A DNA stretch of 64,000 nt from Inia geoffrensis (GCA_036417435.1 CM070901.1:6422001-6486000), one strand, 5' to 3'. Positions 34,010 through 45,829 are shown, counted from the stretch's first letter. Notes: a model not told the origin generated them from the letters alone. Translations and numbers: made by a program.

Positions 34010-37000
34010 CCAGTTCATCTGTACCATTTTTCTATGTTCCACATATATGCATTAATATATTTGTTTTTCTCTTTCTGACTTACTTCACTTTGTATGACAG
34101 TATCGACATCCATCCACGTCTCTACAAATGACCCAATTCCATTCCTTTTATGGCTGAGTAATATTCCATTGTATATATGTACCACATCTTCTTTATCCAT
34201 TCGTCTGTCAATGGGCATTTAGGTTGCTTCCATGACCTGGCTATTGTAATTAGTGCTGCAATGAACATTGAGCTGCATGTGTCTTTTTGAATTATGGTTT
34301 TCTCTGGGTATATGCCCAGTAGTGGGATTGCTGGGTCAAATAGTAATTCTATTTGTAGTTTTTTAAGGAACCTCCATACTGTTCTCCATAGTGGCTGCAT
34401 CAATTTACATTCCCACCAACAGGGCAAGAGGGTTCCCTTTTCTCTACACCCTCTCCAGCATTTGTTGTTTATAGATTTTCTGATGATGTCCATTCTAACT
34501 GGTGTGAGGTGATACCTCATTGTAGTTTTGAGTTACATTTCTCTAATAACTAGTGATGTTGAGCAGCTTTTCATGTGCCTCTTGGCCATCTGTTTGTCTT
34601 ATTTGGAGAAATGTCTATTTAGGTATTCTGCACAATTTTTGATTGGGTTGTTTTTTTAATATTGAGCTGCATGAGTTGTTTATATATTTTGGGGATTAAT
34701 CCTTTGTCTGTTGATTCGTTTGCAAGTATTTTCTCCCATTCTGAGGGTTGTCTTTTTGTCTTGTTTATATTTTCCTTTGCTGTGCAAAAGCTTCTAAGTT
34801 TCATTAGGTCTCATTTATTTACTTATTTTTTAATTTCCATTACTCTAGGAAGTGGATCAAAAAAGACCTTGCTCTGATTTATGTAAAAGAGTGTTCTTCC
34901 TATCTTTTCCTCTAAGAGTTTTATAGTGTCTGGTCTTACATTTAGGTCTCTAATCCATTTTGAGTTTATTTTTGTGTATGGTGTTAGGGAGTATTCTAAT
35001 TTCATTCTTTTAAATGTAGCTGTCCAGTTTTCACAGCACCACTTATTGAAGAGACTATCTTTTCTCCATTATATATCCTTGCCTCCTCTGTCATAGATTA
35101 GTTGACCATAGGCACGTGGGTTTATCCCTGGGCTTGCTATCCTGTTCCATTGATCTATATTTCTGTTTTTGTGCCACTACCATACTGTGTTGATTACTGT
35201 AGCTTTGTAGTATCGTCTGAAGTCAGGGAGTCTGATTCCTCCAGCTCCGTTTTTTTCCCTCAAGACTGCTTTGGCTATTCGGGGTCTTTTGTGTCTCCAT
35301 ACAAATTTTAAGATTTTTTTGTCCTAGTTCTGTAGAAAATGCCATTGGTAATTTGATAGGGATTGCATTGAATCTGTAAATTCCTTTGGGTAGTATAGTC
35401 ATTCTCACAATATTGATTCTTCCAACCCAAGAACATGGTATATCTCTCCATCTGTTGATATCATCTTTAATTTCTTTCAACAGTGTCTTATAGTTTTCTG
35501 CATACAGGTCTTTTGTCTCTCTAGGTAGGTGTATTCCTAGGTATTTAATTCTTTTTGTTGCAATGGTAAATGGGAGTGTTTCCTTAAATTCTCTTTCAGA
35601 TTTTTCATCATTAGTGTATAGGAATACAAGGGATTTCTGTGCATTAATTTTGTATCCTGCAACTTTACCAAATTCATTGATTAGCTCTAGTAGTTTTCTG
35701 GTGGCATCTTTAGGATCCTCTATGTATAGTATCATGTCATCTGCCAACAGTGACAGTTTTACTTCTTCTTTTCCAGTTGTATTCCTTTTATTTCTTTTTC
35801 TTCTCTGATTGCCGTGACTAGGACTTCCAAAACTTTGTTGAATAATAGTGGCAAGACTGGACATCCTTGTCTTGTTCCTGATCTTAGAGGGAATGCTTTC
35901 AGTTTTTTCACCATTGAGAATGATGTTTGCTGTGGGTTTCTCATATGTGGACTTTATTATGTTGAGGTAGGTACCCTCTATGCCCACTTTCTGGAGTGTT
36001 TTTTATCATAAATGGGTGTTGAATTTTGTCAAAAGCTTTTTCTGCATCTATTGAGATGCTCATATGCTTTTTATTCTTCAGTTTGTTAATATGATTGATT
36101 TGCATGTATTGAAGAGTCCTTGCATTCCTGGGATAAATCCCACTTGATCATGGTGTATGATCTGTTTAATGTGTTGTTGGATTCTGTTTGCTAGTATTTT
36201 TTTGAGGATTTTTGCATCTATATTCATCAGTGATATTGGTTGGTAATTTTCTTTTTTTGTAGTATCTTTGTTTGCTTTTGGTATCAGGGTGATGGTGACC
36301 TCATAGAATGAGTTGGGGAATGTTCCTTCCTCTGAAAATTTTTGAAAGAGTTTGAGTAGTATGGGTGTTAGCTCTTCTCTAAATGTTTGATAGAATTTGC
36401 CTGTGAAGCCATCTGGTCCTGGGCTTTTGTTTGTTGGAAGATGTTTAATCACAGTTTCAAATTCATTACTAGTTATTGGTTTGTTCATATTTTCTATTTC
36501 TTCCTGGTTCAGTCTTGGAAAGTTATACCTTTCTAAGAATTTGTCCATTTCTTCCAGGTTGTCCATTTTATTGGCATAGAGTTGCTTGTAGTAGTCTCTT
36601 AGGATGCTTTGTATTTCTGCGCTGTCTGTTGTAACTTCTCCTTTTTCATTTCTAGTTTTATTGATTTGAGTCCTCTCCCTCTTTTTCTTGATGAGTCTAT
36701 CTAATGGTTTATCAATTTTGTTTATCTTCTCAAAGAACCAGCTTTTAGTTTTATTGATCTTGGCTATTTTTTTCTTTGTTTCTATTTCATTTATTTCTGC
36801 TCTGATCTTTATGATTTCTTTCCTTCTACTAACTTTGGGTTCTGTTTGTTCTTCTTTCTATAGTTCCTTTAGGTGTAAGGTTAGATTGTTTATTTGAGAT
36901 TTTTCTTGTTTCTTGAGGTAGGCTTGTATTGCTATAAACTTCCCTCTCCGAACTTCTTTTGCTGCATCCCATAGGTTTTGGATCGTCGTGTTTTTGTTGT

Positions 37001-37863
37001 AATTTTCTCTAGGTATTTTTTGATTTCCTCTTTGATTGCTTCAGTGATCTCTTGGTTATTTAGTAACATATTATTTAGCCTCCATGTGTTTGTGTTTTTT
37101 ATGTTTTTTTTTCCCTGTAATTGATTCTTTATTTCATAGTGTTGTGGTCAGATAAGATGCTTAATATGATTTCAATTTTCTTAAATTTACTGAGGCTTGA
37201 TTTGTGACCCAAGATGTGATGTATCCTGGAGAATGTTCCATGTGCACTTGAGAAGAAAGTGTAATCTGCTGTTTTGCCATGGAGTCTATCTGGTCTGTTG
37301 TGTCATTTAAAGCTTGTGTTTCCTTATTAATTTTCTCTTTGGATGATCTGTCCATTAGTATAAGTGAGGTGTTAAAGTCCCCCACTATTATTGTGTTATT
37401 GTCGATTTATTCGTTTATAGCTGTTAGTAGTTGCCTTATGTATTGAGGCACACCTATGTTGGTTGCATATATATTTACAATTGTTATATCTTCTTCTTGG
37501 ATTGATCTCCTGATCATTATGTAGTGTACTTTCTTGCCTCTTGTAACACTTTATTTTAAAGTCTATTTTATCTGATATGAGTATTGCTACTCCAGCTTTC
37601 TTTTGATTTCCAATTGTATAGAATATCTTTTTCCATCCCCTCGCTTTCAATCTGTATGTGTCCCTAGGTTTGAAGTGAGTCTCTTGTAGACAGCATATAT
37701 ATGGGCCTTGTTTTCGTATGCATTCAGCTAGCCTGTGTCTTTTGGTTGGAGCATTTAATCCATTGATTATTAAGGTAATTATTGATATGTTTTTTCCTAT
37801 TACCATTTTCTTAATTGTTATGTGTTTGTTTTGGTAGGTCCTTTTCTTCCTTGTGTTTCCCAC
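34010..37863 (-). pseudogene. L1 ORF2 (endonuclease / reverse transcriptase) pseudogene
   Basis: Near-complete ORF2 in several frames. The start region 37863-37396 has endonuclease motifs 'INGLNAP' and 'LQETH' (catalytic Glu). 37385-37161 continues the endonuclease ('MGDFNT'). 36566-36078 has the RT N-terminal blocks ('[15 protein letters not shown]', 'NYQPISLMN'). 35987-35223 carries the RT catalytic box, here LADD (about 35736-35747) where L1s usually have FADD. 34520-34122 is the Cys-rich C-terminus ('[19 protein letters not shown]'). The total of about 3.85 kb equals a normal ORF2, so decay is by stops and small frameshifts, not large deletions. Confidence 0.9.
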
Positions 37864-38562
37864 TTAGAGAAGTTCCTTTAGCATTTGTTGTAGAGCTGGT
37901 TTGGTGGTGCTGAATTCTCTTAGCTTTTGCTTGTCTGTAAAGCTTTTGATTTCTCCATCAAATCTGAATGAGATCCTTACCAGGTAGAATAATCTTGGTT
38001 GTAGGTTCTTCCCTGTCATCACTTTAAATATATCATGCCACTGCCTTCTGGCTTGTAGAGTTTCTGCTGAGAAATCAGCTGTTAATCTTATGGGAGTTCC
38101 CTTGTATGGTATTTGTTGTTTTTCCCTTGTTGCTTTCAATAATTTTTCTTTGTCTTTAATTTTTGTCAGTTTGATTACTATATGTCTCGGTGTGTTTCTC
38201 CTTGCATTTATCCTGACTGGTGCTCTCTGTGCTTCCTGGACTTGGGTGGCTGTTTCCTTTCCCATGTTAGGGAAGTTTTTGACTATAATCTCTTCAAATA
38301 TTTTCTCGGGTCCTTTCTGTCTCTCTTCTCCTTCTGGGACCCCTATAATGCGAATGTTGTTGCATGTAATGTTGTCCCAGTGGTCTCTTAGGCTGTCTCA
38401 TTTCTTTTCATTCTTTTTTCTTTATTCAGTTCTGTGGCAGTGAATTCCACCTTTCTGTCTTCCAGGTCACTTATGTGTTCTTCTGCCTCAGTTATTCTGC
38501 TATTTATTCCTTCTAGTGTATTTTTCATTTCAGTTATTGTATTCTTCATCTCCGACTCCCAG
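37864..38562 (-). pseudogene. L1 ORF1 (RNA-binding protein) pseudogene, N-terminally truncated
   Basis: The frame 37864-38265 keeps the RRM and C-terminal domain of ORF1p ('PRHIVIKLTKIKDKEKLLKA', 'LTADFSAETLQARRQWHDIF', ending 'LQQMLKELL'). 38266-38562 holds the end of the coiled coil in a shifted or stopped frame. The N-terminus is lost at the junction with the next L1. Confidence 0.88.
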
Positions 38563-39625
38563 AGTAATGGAAATAAAAAATAAATAAATGGGGCCTACTT
38601 AAGCTTAAAAGCTTTTGCACAGCAGAGGAAACCATCAACAAAACAAAAAGACAACCAACAGAATAGGAGGAAATATTTTCAGACGAAGCCACTGACAAGG
38701 GCTTAATCTCCAAAACATAGAAAGAGCTCATAAAGCTCAATATCAAACAAACAAACAAAAAAAACCTCAATCGGAAAATGGGCAGAAGATCTAAAAACAC
38801 ATTTCTCCAATGAGGATATACAGATGGCCAAAAGGCACATGAAAAGATGCTCAACATCACTAATTATTAGAGAATTGCAAGTCAAAACTACAGTGAGGTG
38901 TCACCTCACACTTGTCAGAATGGCTATCATCAAGAAGTCTACAAATAACAAATGCTGGAGAGGGTGTGGAGAAAAAGGAACCCTCCTACACTGCTAGTGA
39001 GTATGTAAATTGGTACAACCACTATGGAGAACAGTATGAAGTTTCCTTAAAAATCTAAAAATAGAGCTACCATATGATCCAGCAATCCCATTCCTGGACA
39101 TATATCCAGAGAAAAACATAATTTGAAAAGATACATGCACCCCAATGTTCATAGAAACACTATTTGCAGTAGGCAGGATGTGGAAGCAACCTACTTGCTC
39201 ATTGACAGATGAATTGATAAAGAAGATGTGGTAACTATATACAATGGAATATTGCTCAGCCATAAAAACGATTGAAATAATTCCCCTTGCAGCAACATGG
39301 ATGAGTCTAGAGATTATCATACTAAGTGAAATAAGCCAGACAAAGACAAGTACCATATGATATCACTTATATGTGGAATCTTAAAAAAAAGGTTCAAATC
39401 AACTTATTTACAAAACAGAAATAGACTTACAGACTTAGACAACAAACCTATGGTTACCAAAGGCAGAGGGTGTAGAGGGATAAATTAGGAGTTTGGGATT
39501 AAAATATACACAATACTAGATATAAAATAGATAATCAACAAGGACCTACTGTATAGCACAGGGAACTATACTCAGTATCTTGTAATAACCTATAATGGAA
39601 GTGAATGTAAAAAAAAATGAATGTA

Positions 39626-39681
<56 letters not shown>

Positions 39682-39765
39682 TATAAAACTGAATCACTTT
39701 ACACCTTAAACTAACACAACATTGTAAATCAACTAGATTTCAGTAAAATTTTTAAAAAGTGTACC
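38563..39765 (+). mobile_element. Older L1 3' part (sense), abutting the previous L1 head to head
   Basis: It starts abruptly in ORF2 ('ttaaaagcttttgcacagcagagg' region), continues through the C-terminal coding part and an older 3' UTR, and ends near 'aactagatttcagtaaaattttt'. Stops interrupt the coding part. A (TG)n/(TA)n expansion sits in the 3' UTR at 39624-39684. Confidence 0.87.
39624..39684. repeat. (TG)n(TA)n microsatellite in L1 3' UTR
   Basis: TG units followed by about 22 TA units, ending in ACATATATAT. Confidence 0.93.
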
Positions 39766-39769
39766 TATC

Positions 39770-40245
39770 AAAAAAATGTCAATAGGCAAGAACAGATTGT
39801 ACTTAACCAGCTTTGTTCATTAAGATATTTAATTCTGAGACTAAATGTTAACCATTAAAAAAGTCCTTCTCTTCAGTATAAAAAATAAAATATAATCAAA
39901 CCATAAATATATAAACATTGTTAACAGGACTAACAAATGATAAAATTGGAGTTTCCTAGAGGTAAAAAGATTGGCTGTGTCTCAAGACGTAATCTGTAAT
40001 TAAAATCCAGTTTCTTTTCCAAAGACCAATACTTTCAATGTCACTACGTAAGAAACCAGCTAATACCTTAGGAAGAGGTGGTCAAAGTTCTGAGAGTGTG
40101 TGAAGAGGAGAGGGATTTATCTTCCTTGAGTATTTACAGGAGCCATTTAGTAAAAGATGCTATAAAGCAACAGAAATTGAAATTAAGAAAGGCAAATATT
40201 TCATAGAAAAATCATCCCATGTTTAAGAAGAAAAGAGAAGTACTA
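39770..40245. other. Unassigned AT-rich DNA
   Basis: No gene or family was recognised. Confidence 0.5.
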
Positions 40246-40249
40246 TTTG

Positions 40250-40440
40250 TTTATCATTTACTGTGTACTGATTTCTAATAAATAAAATCTCATTTATTTC
40301 TGTATGTTAGTTATCATCACCTCATTTTATAGAAGAGATTTGGAGAAATCAAAGCTATTATGCTAATAAATGTTGGACCTGAGATAAGAATGTAATTTCT
40401 ATGATATTGCCTCAGTATTATTTAATAGGATAACATAGGT
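40250..40440 (+). mobile_element. Possible MIR remnant
   Basis: 'tactgtgtactgatttc', 'ctcatttatttc', 'atcatcacctcattttatagaagagatttggag' and 'gttggacctgagataagaa' follow MIR order at low identity. Confidence 0.5.
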
Positions 40441-40875
40441 TGGGAATCTGGAAGATGTAGGCTAAAAAAAAGAAAGAAAGAAAAAAAAAAAAGAAATGTC
40501 AGGGTGATTACAATGTTTATATAAAGTTTGTTTCAAGTTATATAATGATATATCATGGAAATTTTGAAATATGAAATAATGGAAGAACTGTCTTCATAAT
40601 ATGTCATTTGATGAAAAGATATTTGGAGGTTTATCTTATTTTAATAGATGCTACATGACCTAATACTGTACAATAGTCCTTCCAAATGTTAATAATACCC
40701 GGTTGTTAAATGATGAACAAGTTGCAGAGGGATGACTGATAATTTATAAATAAGGTATGTTAGGATTTAAGTTTTAATTTCTAGAAAAATAGTACCAAAT
40801 AACCCCAAACCAAAAGAGCAAACCCAAAATCTTAATCTTGATTTAAAACCAAAAAAAATCTGGAAATCTTCATTC
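40441..40875. other. Unassigned AT-rich DNA with A/G-rich run
   Basis: A poly-A/AAAG tract lies at 40466-40494. No gene was recognised. Confidence 0.5.
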
Positions 40876-40889
40876 AAAGATTACCTAGA

Positions 40890-41093
40890 GGGCTTTCCTG
40901 GTGGCACAGTGGTTGAGAGTCCGCCTGCCGATGCAGGGGACATGGGTCTGTGCCCTGGTCCGGGAAGATCCCACATGCCACCGAGTGGCTGGGCCCATGA
41001 GCCACGGCCGCTGGGCCTGTGCGTCCGGAGCCTGTGCTCCACAACAGGAGAGGCCACAGCAGTGAGAGGCCCGCGTACCGCCCCCCCCAAAAA
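40890..41093 (+). mobile_element. CHR-2-type SINE with a C8 tract before its tail
   Basis: Full-length SINE. The usual GTACCGC end is followed by eight C (about 41081-41088) and then a short A-tail. TSD AAAGATTACCTAGA occurs at 40876-40889 and 41094-41107 (14 bp, perfect). Confidence 0.93.
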
Positions 41094-41407
41094 AAAGATT
41101 ACCTAGAAAAAAGAAAATGGTGACTCTCTGCTTAATAAAGTCCTAGAAGTTCTGCTGAAATCTTTTAATCACAGGGAATTTAGTTAATTCCTCATTTGTC
41201 AAAGAAGCAATTACTTCAGTACGGGTTGTGCTGAATATGACAAAGCCACGAGAGAAAAGATTCCACATTTTCATGAGTTATTTTAATTTATATGCTACCC
41301 ATGAAGGCATTCAAATCACTCTAATGATTCAATAAAGAGAAGGTAAGATAGTCCTTAAAAGAAAGTGGGCACTTGCACATTTGCTTGGATGGCACAAAAC
41401 AATTCAT

Positions 41408-41476
<69 letters not shown>
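41408..41476. repeat. (CA)n(TA)n microsatellite
   Basis: About 11 CA units then about 23 TA units without interruption. The (TA)n part can fold on itself. Confidence 0.96.
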
Positions 41477-41479
<3 letters not shown>

Positions 41480-41701
41480 ATGATATTTTACTTAAAAATA
41501 TTTTAGTGTTTAATTTACTCTGCTTTGGAAGCATTTCCTATGAAGGGAATGAAACCAGTAGGCTATAAAGGTCCCAAGTTGTAAATTTTGCCAGTGTACT
41601 TGTGGTGTTTGGATATATCCATGGCAGTATTTTGCAGTTCTAGCTTTGAATGTTATTCAGAAGTTTAATGACTAGATAAGCTTATTTTGCACAGCAAGCC
41701 T

Positions 41702-41775
41702 GGAGTCTGAGCTCTGCGTGGGAGTCTGAGCTCTGCGTGGGAGTCTGAGCTCTGCGTGGGAGCCTGAGCCTGGGG
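41702..41775. repeat. 19-bp minisatellite, 3.7 copies
   Basis: Three exact tandem copies of GGAGTCTGAGCTCTGCGTG (41702-41720, 41721-41739, 41740-41758) are followed by a diverged partial unit to about 41775. Each unit contains a CpG and GAGCTC. It is GC-rich in an AT-rich setting. Confidence 0.93.
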
Positions 41776-41779
41776 GCCT

Positions 41780-42245
41780 CTTCAGTTCCAACTTGCTTTA
41801 CTCACCATGCATGATGACTGAGCAGGTGAGGTTCCTTCCTCACGTCATGTCATCAGGCCCTGACCCCTTAACATTTTCCAAACCTGCACACTCCCACTTT
41901 ACCAGCAGTGTGCTCCTATAAATATATCATTTTTTTCAATATAAATCTTTTCCAAGTAGTTCACCAGATACATCTTTATCTGGTTATATTTTACACTCAA
42001 TTTGCTAATGTTTACCCTTTCATCTAGAACATTGTAGCATATTTGCATTTTCTGTTATTTCAGTCATCATACTCTTTTCCCAATTATCTTTCCTTTTATC
42101 TTATCCCTACGATCTATAGCCACTTATGAAAAATTTGGTCTCATCACATGATATAAACAGTTTCTTTCTCTGGTAGTCACCACCCTTATCCTATTTCATT
42201 TTGCTTCATTGCACTTGGAACCCATTATTTATATGTTTATTTGTA
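41780..42245. other. Unassigned DNA
   Basis: No gene was recognised. 41770-41900 is relatively GC-rich, then AT-rich. Confidence 0.5.
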
Positions 42246-42249
42246 TATT

Positions 42250-42430
42250 TTACTTCTTCCCTATTAAACTGTAGACTCCAGGAGCTCAATGATTAAGATG
42301 TATGGTTTCAGTATACCCACAGTCTATAACGGCGCTTGCCATGCTGGAGTAGTATGCACTCAACAGATATTTGTTAGACAATGTAATAGTAGTTATCCAA
42401 CAAACATTTGTCAAATAAAGGAAAGAATGA
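42250..42430 (+). mobile_element. L2 LINE 3' end remnant
   Basis: 'aaactgtagactccaggagctcaatg', 'acccacagtctataacggcgcttgcc', 'gtagtatgcactcaacagatatttgtt' matches the L2 3' end ('ctgtaagctccatgagggcag ... cccagtgcctagcac ... gtaggcgctcaataaatatttgttgaa'). Confidence 0.7.
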
Positions 42431-42953
42431 GTAAGTTCTTGGAGGCAACAGGAAAATATCTCTCTTGAATTTCTATGAGAGACTGCTTTTTGTTAGCTAC
42501 TAACCACTCATAATTGTATATCTATCAGGAAAATATTGAAACTTAAGTAGAAATATTCTGTCCATTGATTTAACTAATTTCACTTTCTACCTTATTGGCT
42601 TCAGAAGAAAAAAAATCTAAAACCTTGCCTTGATATTTTGTAGCAAGTTTCATCCATTTATTGAATAATATAACTGATTATTTCCATATAAATATATACT
42701 TGTGATAGCAAAGTTCACGCCAAACTGGAAAGATTTATTTTCACCATGTAACTTGACAGCAGATTTATAGAAAACATCTCTTATGAGTCAAAAAAAAAAA
42801 AAAAAAAAGTTGTAAATTGTTTTATGCAATTAAAAGAGTCAACTTTTAATTTTATATTTTAAACCTCTGTAAAAACGGAATTGTTTGTAATTGTTAAGTA
42901 AATACAATTGAAACCATTGAAAAGCTATTGCTCCATATGAAGGCAACTTTCTC
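42431..42953. other. Unassigned AT-rich DNA with A18 run
   Basis: No gene was recognised. A pure A-run lies at 42790-42808. Confidence 0.5.
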
Positions 42954-42968
42954 AAAAGTATGTGTGGC

Positions 42969-43146
42969 AAGGGCTTCCCTGGTGGCGCAGTGGTTGAGAG
43001 TCTGCCTGCCGATGCAGGGGACACGGGTTCGTGCCCCGGTCCGGGAAGGTCCCACATGCCATGGAGCTGCTGGGCCTGTGAGCCGTGGCCGCTGAGCCTG
43101 CACATCCGGAGCCTGTGCTCTGCAACGGGAGAGGCCCGTGTACCGC
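42969..43146 (+). mobile_element. CHR-2-type SINE without a separate A-tail
   Basis: The head and body are complete to GTACCGC, but about 17 nt of the usual 'ccacaacagtgagaggc' segment is missing near 43130. The element ends directly on the 15-bp perfect TSD AAAAGTATGTGTGGC (42954-42968 and 43147-43161), so no A-tail exists beyond the four A of the TSD. Confidence 0.93.
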
Positions 43147-43161
43147 AAAAGTATGTGTGGC

Positions 43162-44665
43162 TACATTCATTTTTATCAGTCATACTTTTTGTGATAAAAT
43201 TTTTATAGGGTAGATTAAAAAACAATGGAAAGTAATAGTTTTTTCTTGGAAAAATAGCACACCATATACCAATATATTTTGCATAGAATATTTTGGTTTA
43301 TAAGCATTACATATGACACTATGTATAAAGTAAGCTTAAATCTTCTTTTTAATTTTTTTCTTTTGCTACTAGTATGTCTAATTATAGATGTGTATAGACC
43401 ATATACCAAATTGTTTCCTGCCATTTATAATGACAGAATATGCCACTTAGGAAAGATATATCTTCATGATATGAAATAACTCCCTATTTCTAAATTAATA
43501 TAGCCTATTATAGTAACACCATTTATTAAAACATTATACCAACTTTAAAGAGCCATTCTATTAATTATATCATTATACAGAAGTTTAGAATTTTTAAGTT
43601 ATTGAGTCATATTAGTCAAAGTTTAATGGCAGCTTTGTAACACTTAACCATACCTTAAATATTTAATGAAGTTAAATACATTTCCAGTAGGAGGGCAACA
43701 TAATATCATACATCCTTTGTACTGTGGATCTCCAGGATTCCACAAAATCGCATGATTACATGCAATCCACACGCAAAGCATTTTTTAAAAAAATTAAATG
43801 TTTGAGCAGTTAAGTTTTACACTGCCTGAAACTCAGTGTTTGTTGTTTTTACGGATTGTTATTAGACAATTTTTAAATGATTTTGCATAACAGAAATGGC
43901 CTGTTAACTAAAGAATGAATGTCTAGTTGCTTATCAAATTCTTACTTTGTAATCTTTCTTCCTTTAGAACACTAGATATTTTGTGCTGTGGTCTATTGGA
44001 TGGAAGTGCTCTGGAGGATAGTCCTAATGAAAACTATATATGTTTCCTTTGCAAATCTCTGGCTATATTGTTTCTTCAGTTTTAAATTTAAATGTTTTTC
44101 CCATTATGTATAAATGTTTGTATTATTACATTTACTTTGCCTGCTCTTCAGTGAGCTTTTTTGATCTACAAACACAGGACTTTATTCAGCTTAGTACAGG
44201 TTTATTTTCATATTAGATCTTTCATTATTAACACTGTTATATTTGTCCTGGTCTCTAGCTCAGAAAACCAACCCATAGGTTGAGTTAATTAATTCATGTA
44301 TTTATTTAACATAGTGGATTGTATTCAATATTTTATCCATTTTGAATTATGTTATAGTTCTAATGTCAATTCATATTTTGGGCTTTACTTGTTTGTTTGT
44401 TTTTTTCAAGTTTGTGGTAAGTTGATACTACAGGGAAACTCAGCATAGGAGCAGAGCTTTGGAGAGGCATGAGAGATAACTGCTTGTATGTTAATGAAAC
44501 TTACCACTAAGAAAAACAATTAAAGGACACCATGGCCTATTAAATGAGTTAATCTATACTCACTATCAATTACACTCAAAAATATAAATTCTTTAGGAAT
44601 AGATAATTTTCCCAAAATGCTACATCATTTAGTCAGTGGACTTGGAATTCCAAATAGTTCCTCCT
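43162..44665. other. Unassigned AT-rich intergenic DNA (1.5 kb)
   Basis: No gene or RNA was recognised. Faint L1-like T-rich sequence lies at 44345-44420, not strong enough to call. Confidence 0.5.
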
Positions 44666-44668
44666 CTA

Positions 44669-44782
44669 TTTTTTTTTTGTTTGTTTGTTTTTGTTTTTGT
44701 TTTTGCAGTACGCGGGCCTCTCACTGTTGTGGCCTCTCCCGTTGCGGAGCACAGGCTCCGGACGCACAGGCTCAGCAGCCAT
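44669..44782 (-). mobile_element. Partial CHR-2-type SINE (antisense)
   Basis: An interrupted T-tract (TTTG units, 44669-44704) is followed by the tail half of the SINE only, as far as CTCAGCAGCCATG. The tRNA-related head is absent. No TSD is visible, so this is a 5'-truncated insertion or a later deletion. Confidence 0.88.
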
Positions 44783-44857
44783 GATTTTGATTTGTATTGA
44801 TGATTTAAAATTGAGACACAAGCTTTGCTGATACACAAAACTAAATGTCTCTAGGTT

Positions 44858-45030
44858 CTCATCTTGTCTTTCTATGAGGACACAAATCCCATCATGGGGG
44901 CCCCTCTCTCATGACTTCATCTAAACTTAATTACCTCCCAAAGGCCCCACCTCCAAGAACCATCATACTCCAGTTAGGGCTTCAATATATGAATTTTGGG
45001 GAACCACAGACATTTAATCTCTAACAAGTC
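44858..45030 (-). mobile_element. MLT1-like LTR fragment (antisense)
   Basis: 'gaggacacaaatcccatcatggggg', 'cttcatctaaacttaattacctcc', 'gccccacctccaag', 'ttagggcttcaatatatgaattttgggg' is the antisense form of the MLT1 5' half. Confidence 0.72.
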
Positions 45031-45394
45031 TGCCACTCCTCAATGTCCCTAAGATATCTGCTGTGCTTTCAGGTATTGGATGCAGGTATGACAATGTCAA
45101 GCAAAAGTGAAAGAAGCTTTTCTACCCTAGCACCTCTTTTTAATCAGAAAAATATCCTGACTCATATGCTCTTCATCAGACATCCTCTTGTTTGCTAGTA
45201 TTTTGCCACATCCTTTTCTCTAAAATTCCAACCAGTCAACGTAAAGGAAATAGAAAGACCATGATGCATTAGCTTAATTAAGAATCACTGCCTGGGTTTT
45301 GCGAAAGGCTTATTTTTCTCTGAAGCACAGTTTTATTGGGTTTATATTAGGAAGGGATACGGTGGGAGAAATTGATATTTTTAGGCAAGAATGA

Positions 45395-45480
45395 GTGTCT
45401 AACATAGTCACTGGTTGCCTGAGTAATGTTGGGAAGTCAATTAATTCTTCTCACCCTCAGTTTCTTTATAAATTAGTTAT
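45395..45480 (+). mobile_element. MIR remnant
   Basis: 'tgagtaatgttgggaagtcaattaattcttctcaccctcagtttctttat' matches the MIR segment 'gaccttgggcaagt..ttaacctctctgtgcctcagtttcctcat'. Confidence 0.68.
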
Positions 45481-45484
45481 GAGT

Positions 45485-45825
45485 TATATTAGGTATCTAC
45501 TGACTCATAAAAGATATCCCCAAATTTTGGAGCTTAAAGCAACAGACCTCTACAATCTCAGTTTCTGAGGGTCAGGAATATAGGAGCAGCTTAGCTGGGG
45601 GTTTTGGCTCAGGGTCGTTTATGAGGTGAAAATCTATCTAGTATGTGGCTATAGTCACCTGAGACTCAACTGAGGTAGAGAGATCCACTTGTGATTTTTG
45701 GCAAGGCTTGCATCCTCTCTGGTGCCAGCTGGAGATTCTAGGTTCTCACCATGAAGCCTCTTCATAGAGCTGCTCAAACATGGCAGCTTGCTCCCCGCAG
45801 AGATAGTGATCTAAGAGAAAGGATG
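45485..45825 (-). mobile_element. MLT1-like LTR fragment (antisense)
   Basis: 'tttctgagggtcaggaatataggagcagcttagctggg', 'ggctcagggtcgtttatgagg', 'agtcacctgagactcaactgagg', 'catggcagcttgctccccgcag' follow an MLT1 subfamily in antisense order. The family call is tentative. Confidence 0.6.
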
Positions 45826-45829
45826 TAAA

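Larger units (their letters stand above)
33826..38562 (-). mobile_element. L1, 4.7 kb, nearly complete apart from 5' UTR and ORF1 N-terminus
   Basis: Reading the minus strand: part of ORF1 (38562 to about 37880), ORF2 (about 37860 to 34010), then a 3' UTR ending in the poly-T at 33822-33830. The 3' UTR belongs to the 'cagcaagttcttattagttatcc' class, different from the TTTATTGGAGTATAATTGC class. The element is truncated inside ORF1 at 38562, where it meets an L1 in the opposite orientation. I could not find a matching TSD. Both ORFs are broken. Confidence 0.92.

Noticed and set aside
44345..44420. T-rich stretch resembling antisense L1
   Set aside because: Too short and without a distinctive motif to support a call.
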